Shown piece after piece: positions 1 through 7,812 of a stretch of 35,294 nt of DNA. Both the position numbers and the translations under genes were made by a program. Source of the stretch: Atopobiaceae bacterium (GTDB lineage Bacteria; Actinomycetota; Coriobacteriia; Coriobacteriales; Atopobiaceae); contig JAFWKQ010000027.1 in NCBI GenBank assembly GCA_017545665.1, positions 1 through 35,294 on the forward strand, read 5' to 3'. Positions within the stretch are counted from its first letter, which is position 1; each line of letters opens with the position of its first letter. Under the pieces are notes generated by a model. The model searched no databases. It was not told the DNA's origin and saw only the letters and a list, made by a program, of their open reading frames with translations.

Positions 1-39
1 CGGAAGAGGTCACAAGTTCAAATCTTGTAACGCCCACCA
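1..39 (+). tRNA. 3' part of a tRNA gene (probably tRNA-Val)
   Basis: The window opens inside a tRNA. Visible are the 3' side of the anticodon stem (GGAAG), a five-base variable loop, a T-arm with stem ACAAG/CTTGT around loop TTCAAAT (17-23), the 3' acceptor strand AACGCCC (29-35), discriminator A36 and an encoded CCA (37-39). The anticodon lies outside the window. Position 38 is C and the acceptor would begin GGGCGTT, which with GGAAG-AGGTC resembles actinobacterial tRNA-Val, so the isotype is inferred by similarity only. tRNA 3' ends are common integration sites and the DNA to the right is accessory. Confidence 0.85.
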
Positions 40-47
40 CGAAAGAC

Positions 48-81
48 GCAGGTAGATGGCATAAACCGTCTACCTGCTTTT
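48..81 (+). terminator. Terminator after the tRNA
   Basis: GCAGGTAGA (48-56) pairs perfectly with TCTACCTGC (69-77) across a 12-nt loop and is followed by TTTT. This is a classical intrinsic terminator 8 nt after the tRNA CCA end. Confidence 0.85.
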
Positions 82-86
82 GTTTA

Positions 87-122
87 GGACACTAAACGGG
101 ACACCAAATAGGACACCAAAAA
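87..122. repeat. Three tandem 12-bp units, GGACAC(C/T)AAA-type
   Basis: GGACACTAAA (87-96), GGACACCAAA (99-108) and GGACACCAAA (111-120) recur with a strict 12-bp period right after the tRNA terminator. Short direct repeats beside a tRNA end are what integrase arm-type sites look like. No integrase gene is in the window, so an attachment-site role is inference. Confidence 0.55.
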
Positions 123-218
123 CGGGAGTCTCGTCAAAAGTCGGGTGTTTTCCTCTTCCAGTCGGTTACCTGGCCAAACAATCGACAGGCTGAATCACGA
201 ACCGTAAAGCCAGATGCC

Positions 219-263
219 GGCAGCTTAAGCTGCCAGGAAGGCGGGTTCGGGGAGCCTCCCCGA
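219..263. repeat. Perfect palindrome followed by a GC-rich hairpin in a gene-free stretch
   Basis: The stretch from 123 to 461 has no convincing gene. It contains a perfect 16-nt palindrome GGCAGCTTAAGCTGCC (219-234) and a hairpin TCGGGG/CCCCGA (247-252 with 258-263). Neither has a T-tract, so a simple terminator is unlikely. They could be a small structured RNA or the edge of a degraded mobile element. Confidence 0.45.
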
Positions 264-408
264 CAAGGCCAGGGACGCATGGAGCGGCTCTGGTGCATCT
301 TGCTCCGACCTGTCCTGCGATTGTTTCACTTGCAACTATTCTGCCGGAAGGACCGATTACGAGCGCTACCCGTTCAGGGCCTAGCTAGACTCATGGGACA
401 CCCTCTTG

Positions 409-450
409 GAGCCAAAATCGGTTGTGCAGCTACGCGGCCGATTTGGGCTC
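409..450 (-). terminator. Hairpin downstream of the orphan Nif11 precursor
   Basis: Bases 409-421 pair with 438-450 at 12 of 13 positions around a 16-nt loop. The hairpin starts 12 nt beyond the stop codon of the minus-strand precursor gene. There is no clear U-tract, so it may stabilise the transcript end rather than terminate by itself. Confidence 0.5.
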
Positions 451-461
451 CGCGGGGCACC

Positions 462-641
462 TTACCGTCCATGCCCGTGGTATTCTTCGCACTTCCACCA
501 ATCGGCGCCACCGGAGACGGATTCGAGCTGCTCGTCCGTGAGCTCGATACCCTCCTCCTTGGCAAGCTCAAGCACCTCTTCGGGTGTCTTGCAGGCCTTC
601 GCCTTTTCCTTTTGCTCCGCAGTCAAGTCCTCGAAGTTCAT
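462..641 (-). CDS. Orphan Nif11-type RiPP precursor peptide
   Basis: A 59-residue peptide with ATG at 641 behind a strong AGGGAGG site. The first 45 residues look like a Nif11-family leader: acidic, helical, with an ELAKEEGIELTDEQLESVSGG-like end that ploughs into a double-glycine cleavage site (VSGG, residues 42-45). Such leaders are cut by C39 peptidase domains of exporters. What remains is a short core of 14 residues, ADWWKCEEYHGHGR, with two Trp, one Cys and two His. No modifying enzyme is adjacent. The nearest candidate machinery is the exporter and radical-SAM operon about 26 kb to the right, which carries its own, different precursor. Family assignment is firm from the leader and GG motif; partner and modification are inferred. 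A longer upstream start in the same frame exists but lacks this ribosome site. Confidence 0.85.
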   Translation of the reverse strand: MNFEDLTAEQKEKAKACKTPEEVLELAKEEGIELTDEQLESVSGGADWWKCEEYHGHGR

Positions 642-970
642 AGCCGCCTCCCTAGGTCGATACCCTGTCATAACTTGCACGTTGATTGTACGCGCAAACG
701 GCCAAGCTCGTCCCGCGGGCATGCGAAACCGTTTGTGTCCTCTCCCTAACCGCATTCCGCACGATCGGCACCGCAACCAGCGATGCAGTTGGAACAATCG
801 CTCTAACGGGTCCGATCGCTGAGCGACTGGTGCAGCATGGCCGGCTTCTGGGATCGCGCTTCCAGGTTGTCCCACCGCATGTTTGCGAAAACCGTGGCCG
901 CCCTCGGCTTCCAAGCACCCGATAGCTGTTGGCCGCGGCCGGCGTTGTGCCGGTCCGCTTTAGCGGCCTG
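642..970. other. Gene-free stretch between Nif11 precursor and Fic remnant
   Basis: No reading frame here has both a good start and protein-like composition. On the minus strand a TACAAT box near 685-690 could be the -10 of the precursor promoter, but no good -35 is placed before it. Frames crossing the region are rich in Arg/Ser/Pro, as expected for shadow frames. Confidence 0.4.
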
Positions 971-1417
971 TCATTCAGCGCCAGACCTGATGGCCGTCAG
1001 CACGTCCCGCTGTCCCTGGGCAAGCAGGTCAAGGAAGAGCCGGCAGAAGCGCTCTGCATCTTTCCGCCCGTCGACGGTGGCCCTGATCTCATTCCCCACC
1101 TCGGGGCGGTTGCCCTGGAGCCGTGCCGTGAGCGCAAGCAGCGTGGCCGACGAGTACGCTCCCGCCAGCATTGCACAGGAGAGCATGCGCCCGCAATGGC
1201 CGTTGCCGTCGCGGAACGGGTGGATGGCGCCGTGCGCGAAGTACGCCGCAGCGCCCCGCGCCTCCAACGCGAGGGACTCGTCCGCGACGAGGGCCAACAG
1301 GCGCTCGACCTCGGCGGGGATCTCTTCGGGAGCGGCCGTCTGCGCACCGGGGAGCAGCGGGGCGGCTTCTAAAGCCTTGCGAGGGGCGTGCGCGCGACGG
1401 GGCTCTACCTCAAGCAC
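971..1417 (-). pseudogene. Fic/DOC family protein, N-terminally truncated
   Basis: The 148-residue frame carries a Fic core: a hydrophobic helix with YFAHGAIHPFRDGNGHCGRM-like sequence. Fic enzymes transfer AMP or other phosphate-containing groups to protein hydroxyls, and the usual motif is HPFx(D/E)GNGRxxR. Here the catalytic His, Phe and the DGNG anion-binding loop are present, but the first Arg after GNG is His. The C-terminal helices follow normally. The frame stays open upstream to about 1660 but with no start codon or ribosome site, and that part is Arg-rich and unlike a Fic N-terminus, so the gene looks truncated. No antitoxin (S/TxxxE(G/N) helix) is seen beside it. The GTG at 1417 is only a nominal start. 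Confidence 0.65.
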
Positions 1418-1588
1418 CGGGGCAACATTGCGGCAGCGCGAGATTTCCTTTGCCAGAGCGGAGCGTCCGATCTGGCGGATGGCTACGAGGCGGCGGCGCG
1501 CCGTCTTCCCGTTGGTTGGCTGCCGCTCTACGCAGGCAATGTCGCTTTGTGACTGGCCGCCACGCTTGCGCTGCCACAGTTCGTTGGC

Positions 1589-2062
1589 ATGGATGCGCCG
1601 TGGTATGGGGGCATGATTGCCTGCCTGTGCTCCTGCACGTTCCTATTGCTGGCAGGTCGCCTGGCAAGGGGCTACGTACGGCGCTACCCCGAAAACGCGC
1701 TCGTGCTCACGGGCGGGATCGCGGATGCGGACACGGTCTTGGCGTGGCACGACGAGAAGGCCAAAGTCTTGCCGCCCGCGCAGGCGGAGGTGGTGTGGGA
1801 GAGGCTCATCGAGCCCTTCATGACCTCAGAGGACGGCAAGCAGAGCTACCCCTGCTCCTACACCGTCATCCGTCGCGACAACGGAGATGTGGCCGCCATC
1901 CTGCGCTACGGCACGCGCATGGGCATTCGCGAGCTTCTGCTGGGCGAGGAAGGCGACGGGAACGACGAAGAGGATCTCGCGCACGTGTATGGCAAGTGTG
2001 TGAGCTCGGAGTTCAACACATTGCGAAGGCTGATGATCAACTTCAAAGGCGAGGAGCCCTAA
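1589..2062 (+). CDS. Hypothetical protein, unrecognised
   Basis: A 157-residue frame. From about residue 30 onward the composition is protein-like (acidic, mixed hydrophobic) with a segment RDNGDVAAILRYGTRMGIRELLLGEE. Residues 9-25 form a hydrophobic stretch that could be a signal or membrane segment if the start at 1589 or the ATG at 1613 is used. Neither start has a clear ribosome site, so the true start may be lost or lie further in. It is followed after about 36 nt by the acyltransferase-like remnant, which has its own AGGAGG. I do not recognise a family. Confidence 0.45.
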   Translation: MDAPWYGGMIACLCSCTFLLLAGRLARGYVRRYPENALVLTGGIADADTVLAWHDEKAKVLPPAQAEVVWERLIEPFMTSEDGKQSYPCSYTVIRRDNGDVAAILRYGTRMGIRELLLGEEGDGNDEEDLAHVYGKCVSSEFNTLRRLMINFKGEEP

Positions 2063-2098
2063 GGGTTCGCAACGATACCATCGCAAGAGGAGGCAAAG

Positions 2099-2552
2099 GT
2101 GACCGAGCGAGAGTTCAAGCAGCTGCTAAGCATCCCGCGAGGCGGGAATCCCGTGGGACCCACAGGCCGCGGGCGCCGGGCTGCCGAAGGTGGAGTATGC
2201 GGTGCACGAGCGCCTGGGCGATCCCGGGGATGACCCTCGTACGTTCTACGTCACCGCAAACGCCGCTGACCTGATGGGCTTCGCGAGGGAGCGGGGCATC
2301 AAGGCCTCCGCCGCCCTCGTGACCCTGTACGCGGCGGCGGTCCGGAAGGTCCAGCCCGAGGTGCAGCGCATGAGGGTGGCGATGCCTGTAAACTTCAGGG
2401 GTGCGCTGGGCATTCCCCACACGTTCAGGAACTGCGCCATGCCACCCGCCATGTACGACATCGAGGTGGACGAGAAGGACGGCACGGACGAAGATGCGAC
2501 GCCGGGCGCAGGGCAGTACGTTGCCCTGAGGGAGACGCTCGGCCTGCGCTGA
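2099..2552 (+). pseudogene. Condensation/alcohol-acyltransferase-like fragment, frameshifted
   Basis: An AGGAGG site precedes GTG 2099, which opens a frame that stops near 2231. The coherent downstream sequence is in another frame (ATG 2190 to 2552). Joined, they would make about 150 residues. The second part (FYVTANAADLMGFARERG..., then RMRVAMPVNFRG) resembles the middle of condensation-fold or alcohol-acetyltransferase-like proteins, but such proteins have more than 400 residues and an HHxxxD motif that is missing here. It is best read as a frameshifted remnant with large deletions. The region has GC-rich inverted repeats (TCCCGC/GCGGGA near 2132-2147) close to the break. Family assignment is tentative. 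Confidence 0.45.
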
Positions 2553-2553
2553 C

Positions 2554-3333
2554 CTACGCGAGCTCTCCTCCATCGATGAGGATGCTGTGGCCCGTAACCC
2601 ATTCGGAGGCGTCGGACGCCAGGTAAAGGACGCCGTTTGCGATGTCATCAACGGTGCCCAGCCTGCCGAGCGGTATCTCGGCGGCCGCCGGCGCGACGTA
2701 CTTCTCGAACAGCTCGTCCATGCCCTCCGGATGCGTCATCTCGGTGTCGACAAGGCCGGGGATGACGGCGTTGACGCGCACCTTGAGAGGCGCGAGTTTC
2801 TTGGCGAAGTTATGCGTCCATGCCCGCATGGCGCCCTTCGAGGCGGCGTAGGCGGCGCTGCCCCTCGCGCTGAAGCCAGCGAGCGAGTTGACGAGCACGA
2901 TCGAGCCTTGGCCGCCCTTCGCACACTCGGCGTAGCCGTACTTCATCATGAAGTAGGCGCCGTCCATGTTGGTGCCGAGGACCTTGCGGTAGTTGTCGGT
3001 GTCAAAGGCGTCGACCAGGCTCCTCTCGGTGAGCCCGCTGATGCCCGACGCGAGCACCATGACATCGACGCCCCCGAAGCGGGCGACGCACGCGTCCACA
3101 GCCGCCTTGCACTGCGCCTCGTCGGACACGTCCGCGACCGCGTAGCCCGCCGTGCCGCCCGCAGCCTCGATCTCTGCCACCGCCGCGCGCAGCCTCTCCT
3201 CTCGGCGGGCGACCAAGAACACCTTTGCCCCCGCCTCGGCAAGGATCTTGGCCGAGGCGTTACCGATGCCGCGCGAGCTTGCGCCCGTCACGAGCGCGAC
3301 GCGCCCGTCGAGCCTGAATTGCGAAAGACTCAT
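2554..3333 (-). CDS. Short-chain dehydrogenase/reductase (SDR)
   Basis: A classical SDR of 259 residues, the usual length. It has the dinucleotide-binding TGASSRGIG motif near residue 16, a mid-domain Asp-Val (ADVSD) near 63, and catalytic Ser (VNSLAG) with YAASK. The C-terminal region ends in the typical LYLASDASEWVTGHSILIDGG. It should be a cytoplasmic NAD(P)-dependent oxidoreductase; an Arg-rich stretch after beta-2 (VARREERLR) fits NADP. The start is set at ATG 3333, 6 nt after AGGAG; an ATG two codons upstream touches the Shine-Dalgarno and is less likely. Its neighbour upstream on the same strand is a VOC protein, so the two may share a pathway. Substrate unknown. Confidence 0.9.
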   Translation of the reverse strand: MSLSQFRLDGRVALVTGASSRGIGNASAKILAEAGAKVFLVARREERLRAAVAEIEAAGGTAGYAVADVSDEAQCKAAVDACVARFGGVDVMVLASGISGLTERSLVDAFDTDNYRKVLGTNMDGAYFMMKYGYAECAKGGQGSIVLVNSLAGFSARGSAAYAASKGAMRAWTHNFAKKLAPLKVRVNAVIPGLVDTEMTHPEGMDELFEKYVAPAAAEIPLGRLGTVDDIANGVLYLASDASEWVTGHSILIDGGELA

Positions 3334-3345
3334 TGCCATCTCCTG

Positions 3346-3420
3346 TTCGTCTGTCGACGAGACTCGTTTCGATTCTCGGCGAGCGCGTTTCGCTTGTCGG
3401 CGAGGTTCGTTTGTCGGCGA
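3346..3420. repeat. Four imperfect 15-bp repeats upstream of the SDR gene
   Basis: The motif TTCGNTTGTCGGCGA or near variants occurs at 3346-3360, 3368-3382, 3389-3403 and 3406-3420, with steps of 22, 21 and 17 bp. They fill the space between the VOC and SDR genes, directly upstream of the SDR start. The roughly helical spacing of the first three would suit a multi-site operator; decayed tandem duplication is the alternative. Confidence 0.6.
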
Positions 3421-3483
3421 AGCGCGCCTTGCGCGATGGAATCGATGCCCAGCTCGTGGGCGCGGCCTTGCCAATGGGCGTGA

Positions 3484-4095
3484 CTAGCCCAATGGGCGAA
3501 TGAGGTCCGTCTCGCCGTCCCAATCCCTTCCGGCGTCCATCACCATGTTGTGGAGGAGCTTGGCGCCGTCGCTGATCAGCTGCACCATCATGCCGAGCCG
3601 CTCGGTCATGTCGACGACCATGAACCCGATCTTGGACTCGTCGAGCCCCACCGACGCCGGATCGATGCCCATAGCCTCGCACTTGGCCAGCGCGCCCGAC
3701 AGATCGCTGTAGCCAATCACCACGATGGGGATGCCAAGGGCCTCGCAGGCCTCCTTGGCCTCCTCGAGGCTCTCGACGAACATGTGGAGGTGATTGATGC
3801 CCGGAGCGTCCATGTCATTGTAGTCGGTGTACATCGAGTCGCCCGGGGTGAGCTGCTGCACGACCTCGACCGAGTGGCTGCCCCACGCGCCATAGTAGGC
3901 ACGCAGCGAGAATGGCTCCTCCAACTCGCGGCCGCGGTAGATGACCCTGCTGAACTTGTTGACCGTCGTGAAGAACGGCCCCGACCCGAACAGGCGGTTA
4001 TGCTCGCGCACGAACTGCTCGCCATCGGGCGAGTAGAACCCAATCTGGTGCACGAAGTCGCGCCCCTTGAAATAGTCGGTATAATCCTTTGACAT
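3484..4095 (-). CDS. VOC-superfamily protein (glyoxalase/dioxygenase fold)
   Basis: 203 residues, starting at ATG 4095 behind AGGAGG. It has the pattern of paired beta-alpha-beta-beta-beta modules: an early His in FVHQIGFYSPD and the segment GINHLHMFVESLEEAKEACEALG, typical of the second module and a likely metal ligand (His in NHLHMF). The C-terminal module ends KIGFMVVDMTERLGMMVQLIS. The superfamily includes isomerases, dioxygenases and epimerases acting through a bound divalent metal. The specific reaction cannot be told. It is followed by the SDR gene on the same strand, so the two may act on a common small molecule. Confidence 0.8.
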   Translation of the reverse strand: MSKDYTDYFKGRDFVHQIGFYSPDGEQFVREHNRLFGSGPFFTTVNKFSRVIYRGRELEEPFSLRAYYGAWGSHSVEVVQQLTPGDSMYTDYNDMDAPGINHLHMFVESLEEAKEACEALGIPIVVIGYSDLSGALAKCEAMGIDPASVGLDESKIGFMVVDMTERLGMMVQLISDGAKLLHNMVMDAGRDWDGETDLIRPLG

Positions 4096-4495
4096 TGTGT
4101 CCTCCTATCGGTCGGCCGAGAAGCGCTCGAGCGCAGTGCCCGGCCAGTCTCCAAAGCAATGGTATCGTGCGCCATACCGATCTCTGCAGGGGCATCAGTA
4201 GGCAACATACTTTCTCCCCAACATCAGGTTTTCAACCTCACCGAGGGGACTGCCGACCTTACCGCACCCACCGATGACGCCGACGGTCCTGCCGAGAGCG
4301 CCGCCGAGAGGACCGGTCCCCGTGTAGTGTAGTCGCGAATATGGTTGCTTGTATAATTTTTTTTGCTGCGAGGTGGCTGGGCGCGCTCGTGTCCCGAGCG
4401 TCGGTCCTTCTCGCATGCTTTGCGCACGGGAGCCCCCGTGCGCTAATCGGTCTGCAATGTCAATGGCACGTATGCAAGCGAAAAGGAGAGACGGC
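4096..4495. other. Intergenic region between divergent VOC genes
   Basis: About 400 bp with no supported gene. It is the divergent promoter space for the VOC genes at 3484-4095 and 4496-4870. A T-rich stretch with TATAAT (around 4351-4356) is a plausible plus-strand -10 box. On the minus strand one frame ending near 4195 contains a Rossmann-like VGVIGGCGKVG string without a gene around it, possibly a decayed remnant or coincidence. Confidence 0.4.
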
Positions 4496-4870
4496 ATGGA
4501 AATTACCACCTTCAACCCGCAGATCGTCACCAAGGACGCAGAGGCTATTGCCACGTTCTTTGAGGAGCTGGGCTTCGAGAGGCGCCACAACAGGGAAAAT
4601 GTCGGCGAGTATGGCGTTCGCGGCATCCGCATGAAGGACGCGAACGGGTTCTACCTCGACATCTCGCAGCCCAAAGGCTACGACGGCCCGGACGCTACGG
4701 GTATCCGCATGAACGTGCGCGACTTCGACGAGGCCTACGACCTTCTAATCTCGAGCGGTTTCAAGAACGTGTACGGCGACGACTCGGTCAAGACGGAGTC
4801 CTCGAAGTCCGCCTTCTTGATTGCACCCTCCGGATTTGGCATCAACCTCATCGAACACGTCAGGAGGTAG
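4496..4870 (+). CDS. VOC-family protein (glyoxalase-like)
   Basis: 124 residues, a typical single-unit VOC length. ATG 4496 follows AAAAGGAGAG by the right spacing. The N-terminus (FNPQIVTKDAEAIATFFEELGFERRH) is the usual first beta strand and helix; a central GYDGPDATGIRMNVRDFDEAYDLLISSGF gives the second module; and the end GINLIEHVRR supplies the final strand with a Glu at a usual metal-ligand position. No canonical first His is obvious, so metal binding is uncertain. A large hairpin follows the gene. Confidence 0.8.
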   Translation: MEITTFNPQIVTKDAEAIATFFEELGFERRHNRENVGEYGVRGIRMKDANGFYLDISQPKGYDGPDATGIRMNVRDFDEAYDLLISSGFKNVYGDDSVKTESSKSAFLIAPSGFGINLIEHVRR

Positions 4871-4902
4871 CCCCCAGGGAGTCCGTTTCTACAGCATGGC
4901 AG

Positions 4903-4946
4903 CACTTCGCGCCGTGCCGGAGAGCTCTCCTGCACGGCGCGAAGTG
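4903..4946 (+). terminator. Very stable hairpin after the VOC gene
   Basis: Fifteen bases (4903-4917) pair perfectly with 4932-4946, and the 14-nt middle is itself a near-palindrome (GGAGAGCTCTCC). The whole 44 nt forms an inverted repeat with one mismatch. It lies 33 nt after the stop. There is no U-tract, so it may be an unusual terminator or a palindromic repeat. Confidence 0.6.
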
Positions 4947-5511
4947 TCCGAGCGGCAATTCCGCCGTCCACGATAAGGTACCGCCCGGCGTTGCATAACG
5001 TCAGGCGATCCCTTTGCCAGCGATTATCGAGCCCTTCGAATCTTATGGTATCGGCCCCTCCTCCGCCACCCCATGGGAGACGATCGGCTGAGGCCGCGTG
5101 CGCGTCTCATTGTACATAGGGTGGTGCGGGTTCGAGCGACCCGTTGCATTAGTTTCACCTGGTGGGCCAGAAGGCGCAGTTCATTGTTGTGAGAATCATC
5201 GGCGCAGAAAGGCCAAACTGCCAACCGCGCGAATTGCAAGTGTGACGGGACCGTGGAGGAGGGCCATGCCAAGGCACATAGGCCCAGGCACCTAAAGAAA
5301 CAGGCCCCGAGCGTTGCAGCGCTCTGGGGCCGATCAGTTCTAACGGCGCCGCCTAGCCACCATCGTAGGCCGCCGTCGGGTCCATCTACGCACCGCGGTA
5401 CCCAAAAGTCAAACGCGCCGCGCGTCACTCGGTCCGCCTGATGCGGCGCGACGTCGACGCGTACACGAGGGGCAAGATAACCGGCGTCGGCGGCGTGAGC
5501 TCGGGCCTCGC
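4947..5511. other. Gene-free stretch before the phage remnant
   Basis: No convincing gene. A hairpin with arms 5303-5313 and 5320-5331 (GGCCCC-GAGCG type, one bulge) could be a terminator, though it lacks a U-tract. From about 5400 the DNA becomes coding-like and leads into the terminase remnant; the frame is not continuous. Confidence 0.4.
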
Positions 5512-5742
5512 GTGCATGCAGCCAGGAAGGTCAGGATGCGACCCCTCTCCTACGAATGGCTGGCTGGACTGCGCGAGATCGTGATCGATAGCGAGCGATG
5601 CCCCTTGACCTTCTCCGAATTCACCTTGAAGGAGTTCGAGAGGGACAAGGAGGGCAACTGGATAGACGACATCCCAGACGGGAACGACCACTCGATTGAC
5701 GCTGTGCGCTATGCGATGCTCGATGACATCCTGCGAGGGTGA
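5512..5742 (+). pseudogene. Phage terminase large subunit, C-terminal remnant
   Basis: The last part of a TerL nuclease domain: a strand with REIVIDSERCPLTFSEF, a helix with basic/acidic residues, and the diagnostic end DGNDHSIDAVRYAM, where the Asp and His-Ser-Ile-Asp belong to the nuclease active site and preceding loop. A full TerL has 400-550 residues; only about 70 remain, and the upstream 100 nt do not continue in one frame. TerL packages DNA into phage heads. Its position just upstream of a portal gene is the normal phage order. Confidence 0.75.
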
Positions 5743-5773
5743 GCGGGGCTCGGGCGCACAAACGGGAATTCGC

Positions 5774-6196
5774 TTATTTTCGTCGAAGTACTTTAATAAA
5801 ACATACACTAACCACTACCATCATTATCGCCAATGCATCCGAAGCAACCAACTGTCCAATCGCAGCCGCCGGAATTGGTTGTAATGGCCATGGCTCAATG
5901 AAACTGGCAAGGCACGCTCTAAATATCCAAACCACTGTAAGAAAGAAATAGAAATAAATCACTTCACGATTCTTGGCTAATGCTTTTTTGCCTAAAAATA
6001 TAAGCATAAGGCTTAATCCCAGCAGTAACAAAGAAAAGCAATAATTCGTATAATCAATTCCAACTATAAGATTCTTATATTGCATCGGAAGGTAGTCATA
6101 CCACTGAAACATCCATGGTACAAAGAAATGCCATAACCCTACCAAAGCGCTGATTACAACTGAAATATAATATAGAATCTTTATTCTTTTTTTCAA
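5774..6196 (-). CDS. AT-rich four-helix membrane protein between phage genes
   Basis: 140 residues, mostly four hydrophobic helices (about 8-30, 43-68, 80-100 and 113-135) with a basic, Lys-rich N-terminus and C-terminus. The start is TTG at 6196, with a weak AGAGGC upstream. Base composition is strikingly AT-rich and codon use favours A/T-ending codons, unlike everything around it. It runs against the phage genes, between the terminase and portal remnants. This looks like a recently acquired cargo gene from a low-GC donor. I do not recognise the family; a role in membrane-level phage exclusion or simple passenger status are both possible. Confidence 0.75.
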   Translation of the reverse strand: MKKRIKILYYISVVISALVGLWHFFVPWMFQWYDYLPMQYKNLIVGIDYTNYCFSLLLLGLSLMLIFLGKKALAKNREVIYFYFFLTVVWIFRACLASFIEPWPLQPIPAAAIGQLVASDALAIMMVVVSVCFIKVLRRK

Positions 6197-6314
6197 AATG
6201 ATTCGCCTCTACAAATTCCGATTTACCGCTCGGCCAATTCTACGGCACGGGCGGGGTTGTGACGCGGGCGCATTCTTCACCTGACCTTATCGGCAGATTG
6301 ATGGAGGTGTGCGC

Positions 6315-7794
6315 ATGGGTGCTAACGGTCTGGACGAGTATTGGGTGCCGGAGCATGTGAAGGACTATCTGAGGAAGCTCGGGTTTGTCCTTCCCCTGGA
6401 CGACATGGAGCCTTGGATCCGCTCGTGGGATGACTGGATGAGCGCACGCGGGGTGTTCTACGACTACAGGGACAAGGATGGTATGGGGCGCGTGTATGAG
6501 GTGCACCGTCGGTCTATTCACCCTGCCATGCGCGTTTGCAGGGAATGGGGCTCTCTTCTCCTCAACGAGGAAGTGAAGGTGGTCTGTGAGAACCAGAAGG
6601 CTACCGACTGGATCAACTCGTTCTTCTCATCCACCAACTTCATGAACGCGGCGCAGGCGACCGTGGTGCGTGCCTTCGGGCTCGGGACCGGTGCCTGGGC
6701 GCTCTGGATTGACCTGGGCAAGCGCAAGGTTCGCATTCGCCACTATGACGCTAGGATGGTCATCCCCCTGAGCTGGGATGAGGACGGCATCACGGAGTGC
6801 GCGTTCGTCACGCGGGCCTTCTACCGTGGGAAGGCTGTGGACCAGCTGCAGATGCACCTCAAGGGCAGCATGACCTTCTCGGCAGACCTTTCTCCATCTT
6901 CACCTTCCACACCTTCACCTGACAACGCGGACGCTCTTCTCACCAGTGAAAGCGAGGAGACCTATAGGATCGTCACCGTCTGTTTTGACCACGAGGGCAA
7001 CGAGCTCGCGCCTGTGGGCATCCTCCCGATCTACGACACGGGCTGTCCTTTCCCCACCTTCGGCATCGTGAAGCCGGCGGTCGCCAACACGCGCGTGGAC
7101 ATGTCGCCTTATGGGCAAAGCGTCTTCGCAGACGCGGTGGATGCGGTGCAGGCGGTGGACCTCACCTTCGACGCCCTCATCAACGAGATCGACCTGTCCA
7201 AGATGCGCGTGTTCCTCTCCGACGTCCTCTTCGACAGGGAAACCGATGGGAACAAGAACGTCACCATCCCGTTCGGCAAGCAGGACTGCAAACTTCCGCA
7301 AGGTCATGTCGACGGAAGACACCATCCAGGAGTTCGCGCCAGCGCTGCGCACCAATGGTCAGATCGAGGCCTTCCGCGTGGCCCTGCAGATGCTCGGGGA
7401 CCTCACCGGCTTCGGCATCAACTACTTCGACATGAACGAATCGCGCGGGTACGTAAAGACGGCAACTGAGGTGTCTAGCGACAACTCAGCGCTCATGCGG
7501 AACATCAGAAGGCACGAGAACAGCCTGGAGGGCGCGATCGTCTCCATAGCCAGGGCCGTCATGCACGCGTCGCGTGGCTTTGGTGAGTCCATCCCCAATG
7601 AGGGCGAGACGCGCATACAGTTCGACGACTCCATCATCCAAGACACGGCCGCAGAAAAGGAGCAGGACATGCGCGAGGCGGGCGTCACCATGGGCGCCTG
7701 GGAGTACCGCATGCGCTGGTATGGGGAGGAGGAAAGCATAGCCAGGGCGCGCGGCCGAGATCGGCACGGGCGCAAGGTAAAATGGGCTCAGTAA
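6315..7794 (+). pseudogene. Phage portal protein (SPP1 gp6-like), frameshifted
   Basis: The N-terminal two thirds (from ATG 6315, 8 nt after GGAGG) and C-terminal third are in different frames. The break is near 7285-7305, after VTIPFGKQDC. Joined, the protein has about 490 residues, the normal length for SPP1-gp6-type portals. Recognisable parts are the N-terminal RRSIHPAMRVCREWGSLLLNEEV, the wing WALWIDLGKRKVRIRHYDARMVIPLSWD, and the C-terminal helices with GINYFDMNESRGYVKTATEV. Portals form the dodecameric ring through which TerL pumps DNA. A one-base indel inactivates it, consistent with the broken terminase and capsid genes. Confidence 0.85.
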
Positions 7795-7812
7795 GGATGA
7801 AAGGGGCATCGC

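Noticed and set aside
4195..4300. Rossmann-like VGVIGGCGKVG on the minus strand
   Set aside because: No start, no downstream dehydrogenase sequence and a stop soon after; chance or a tiny remnant cannot be told apart.
5120..5150. tRNA T-arm-like GGGTTCGAGCGACCC
   Set aside because: The stem does not have the 5+7+5 layout of a T-arm and no acceptor, D or anticodon arm is found around it.
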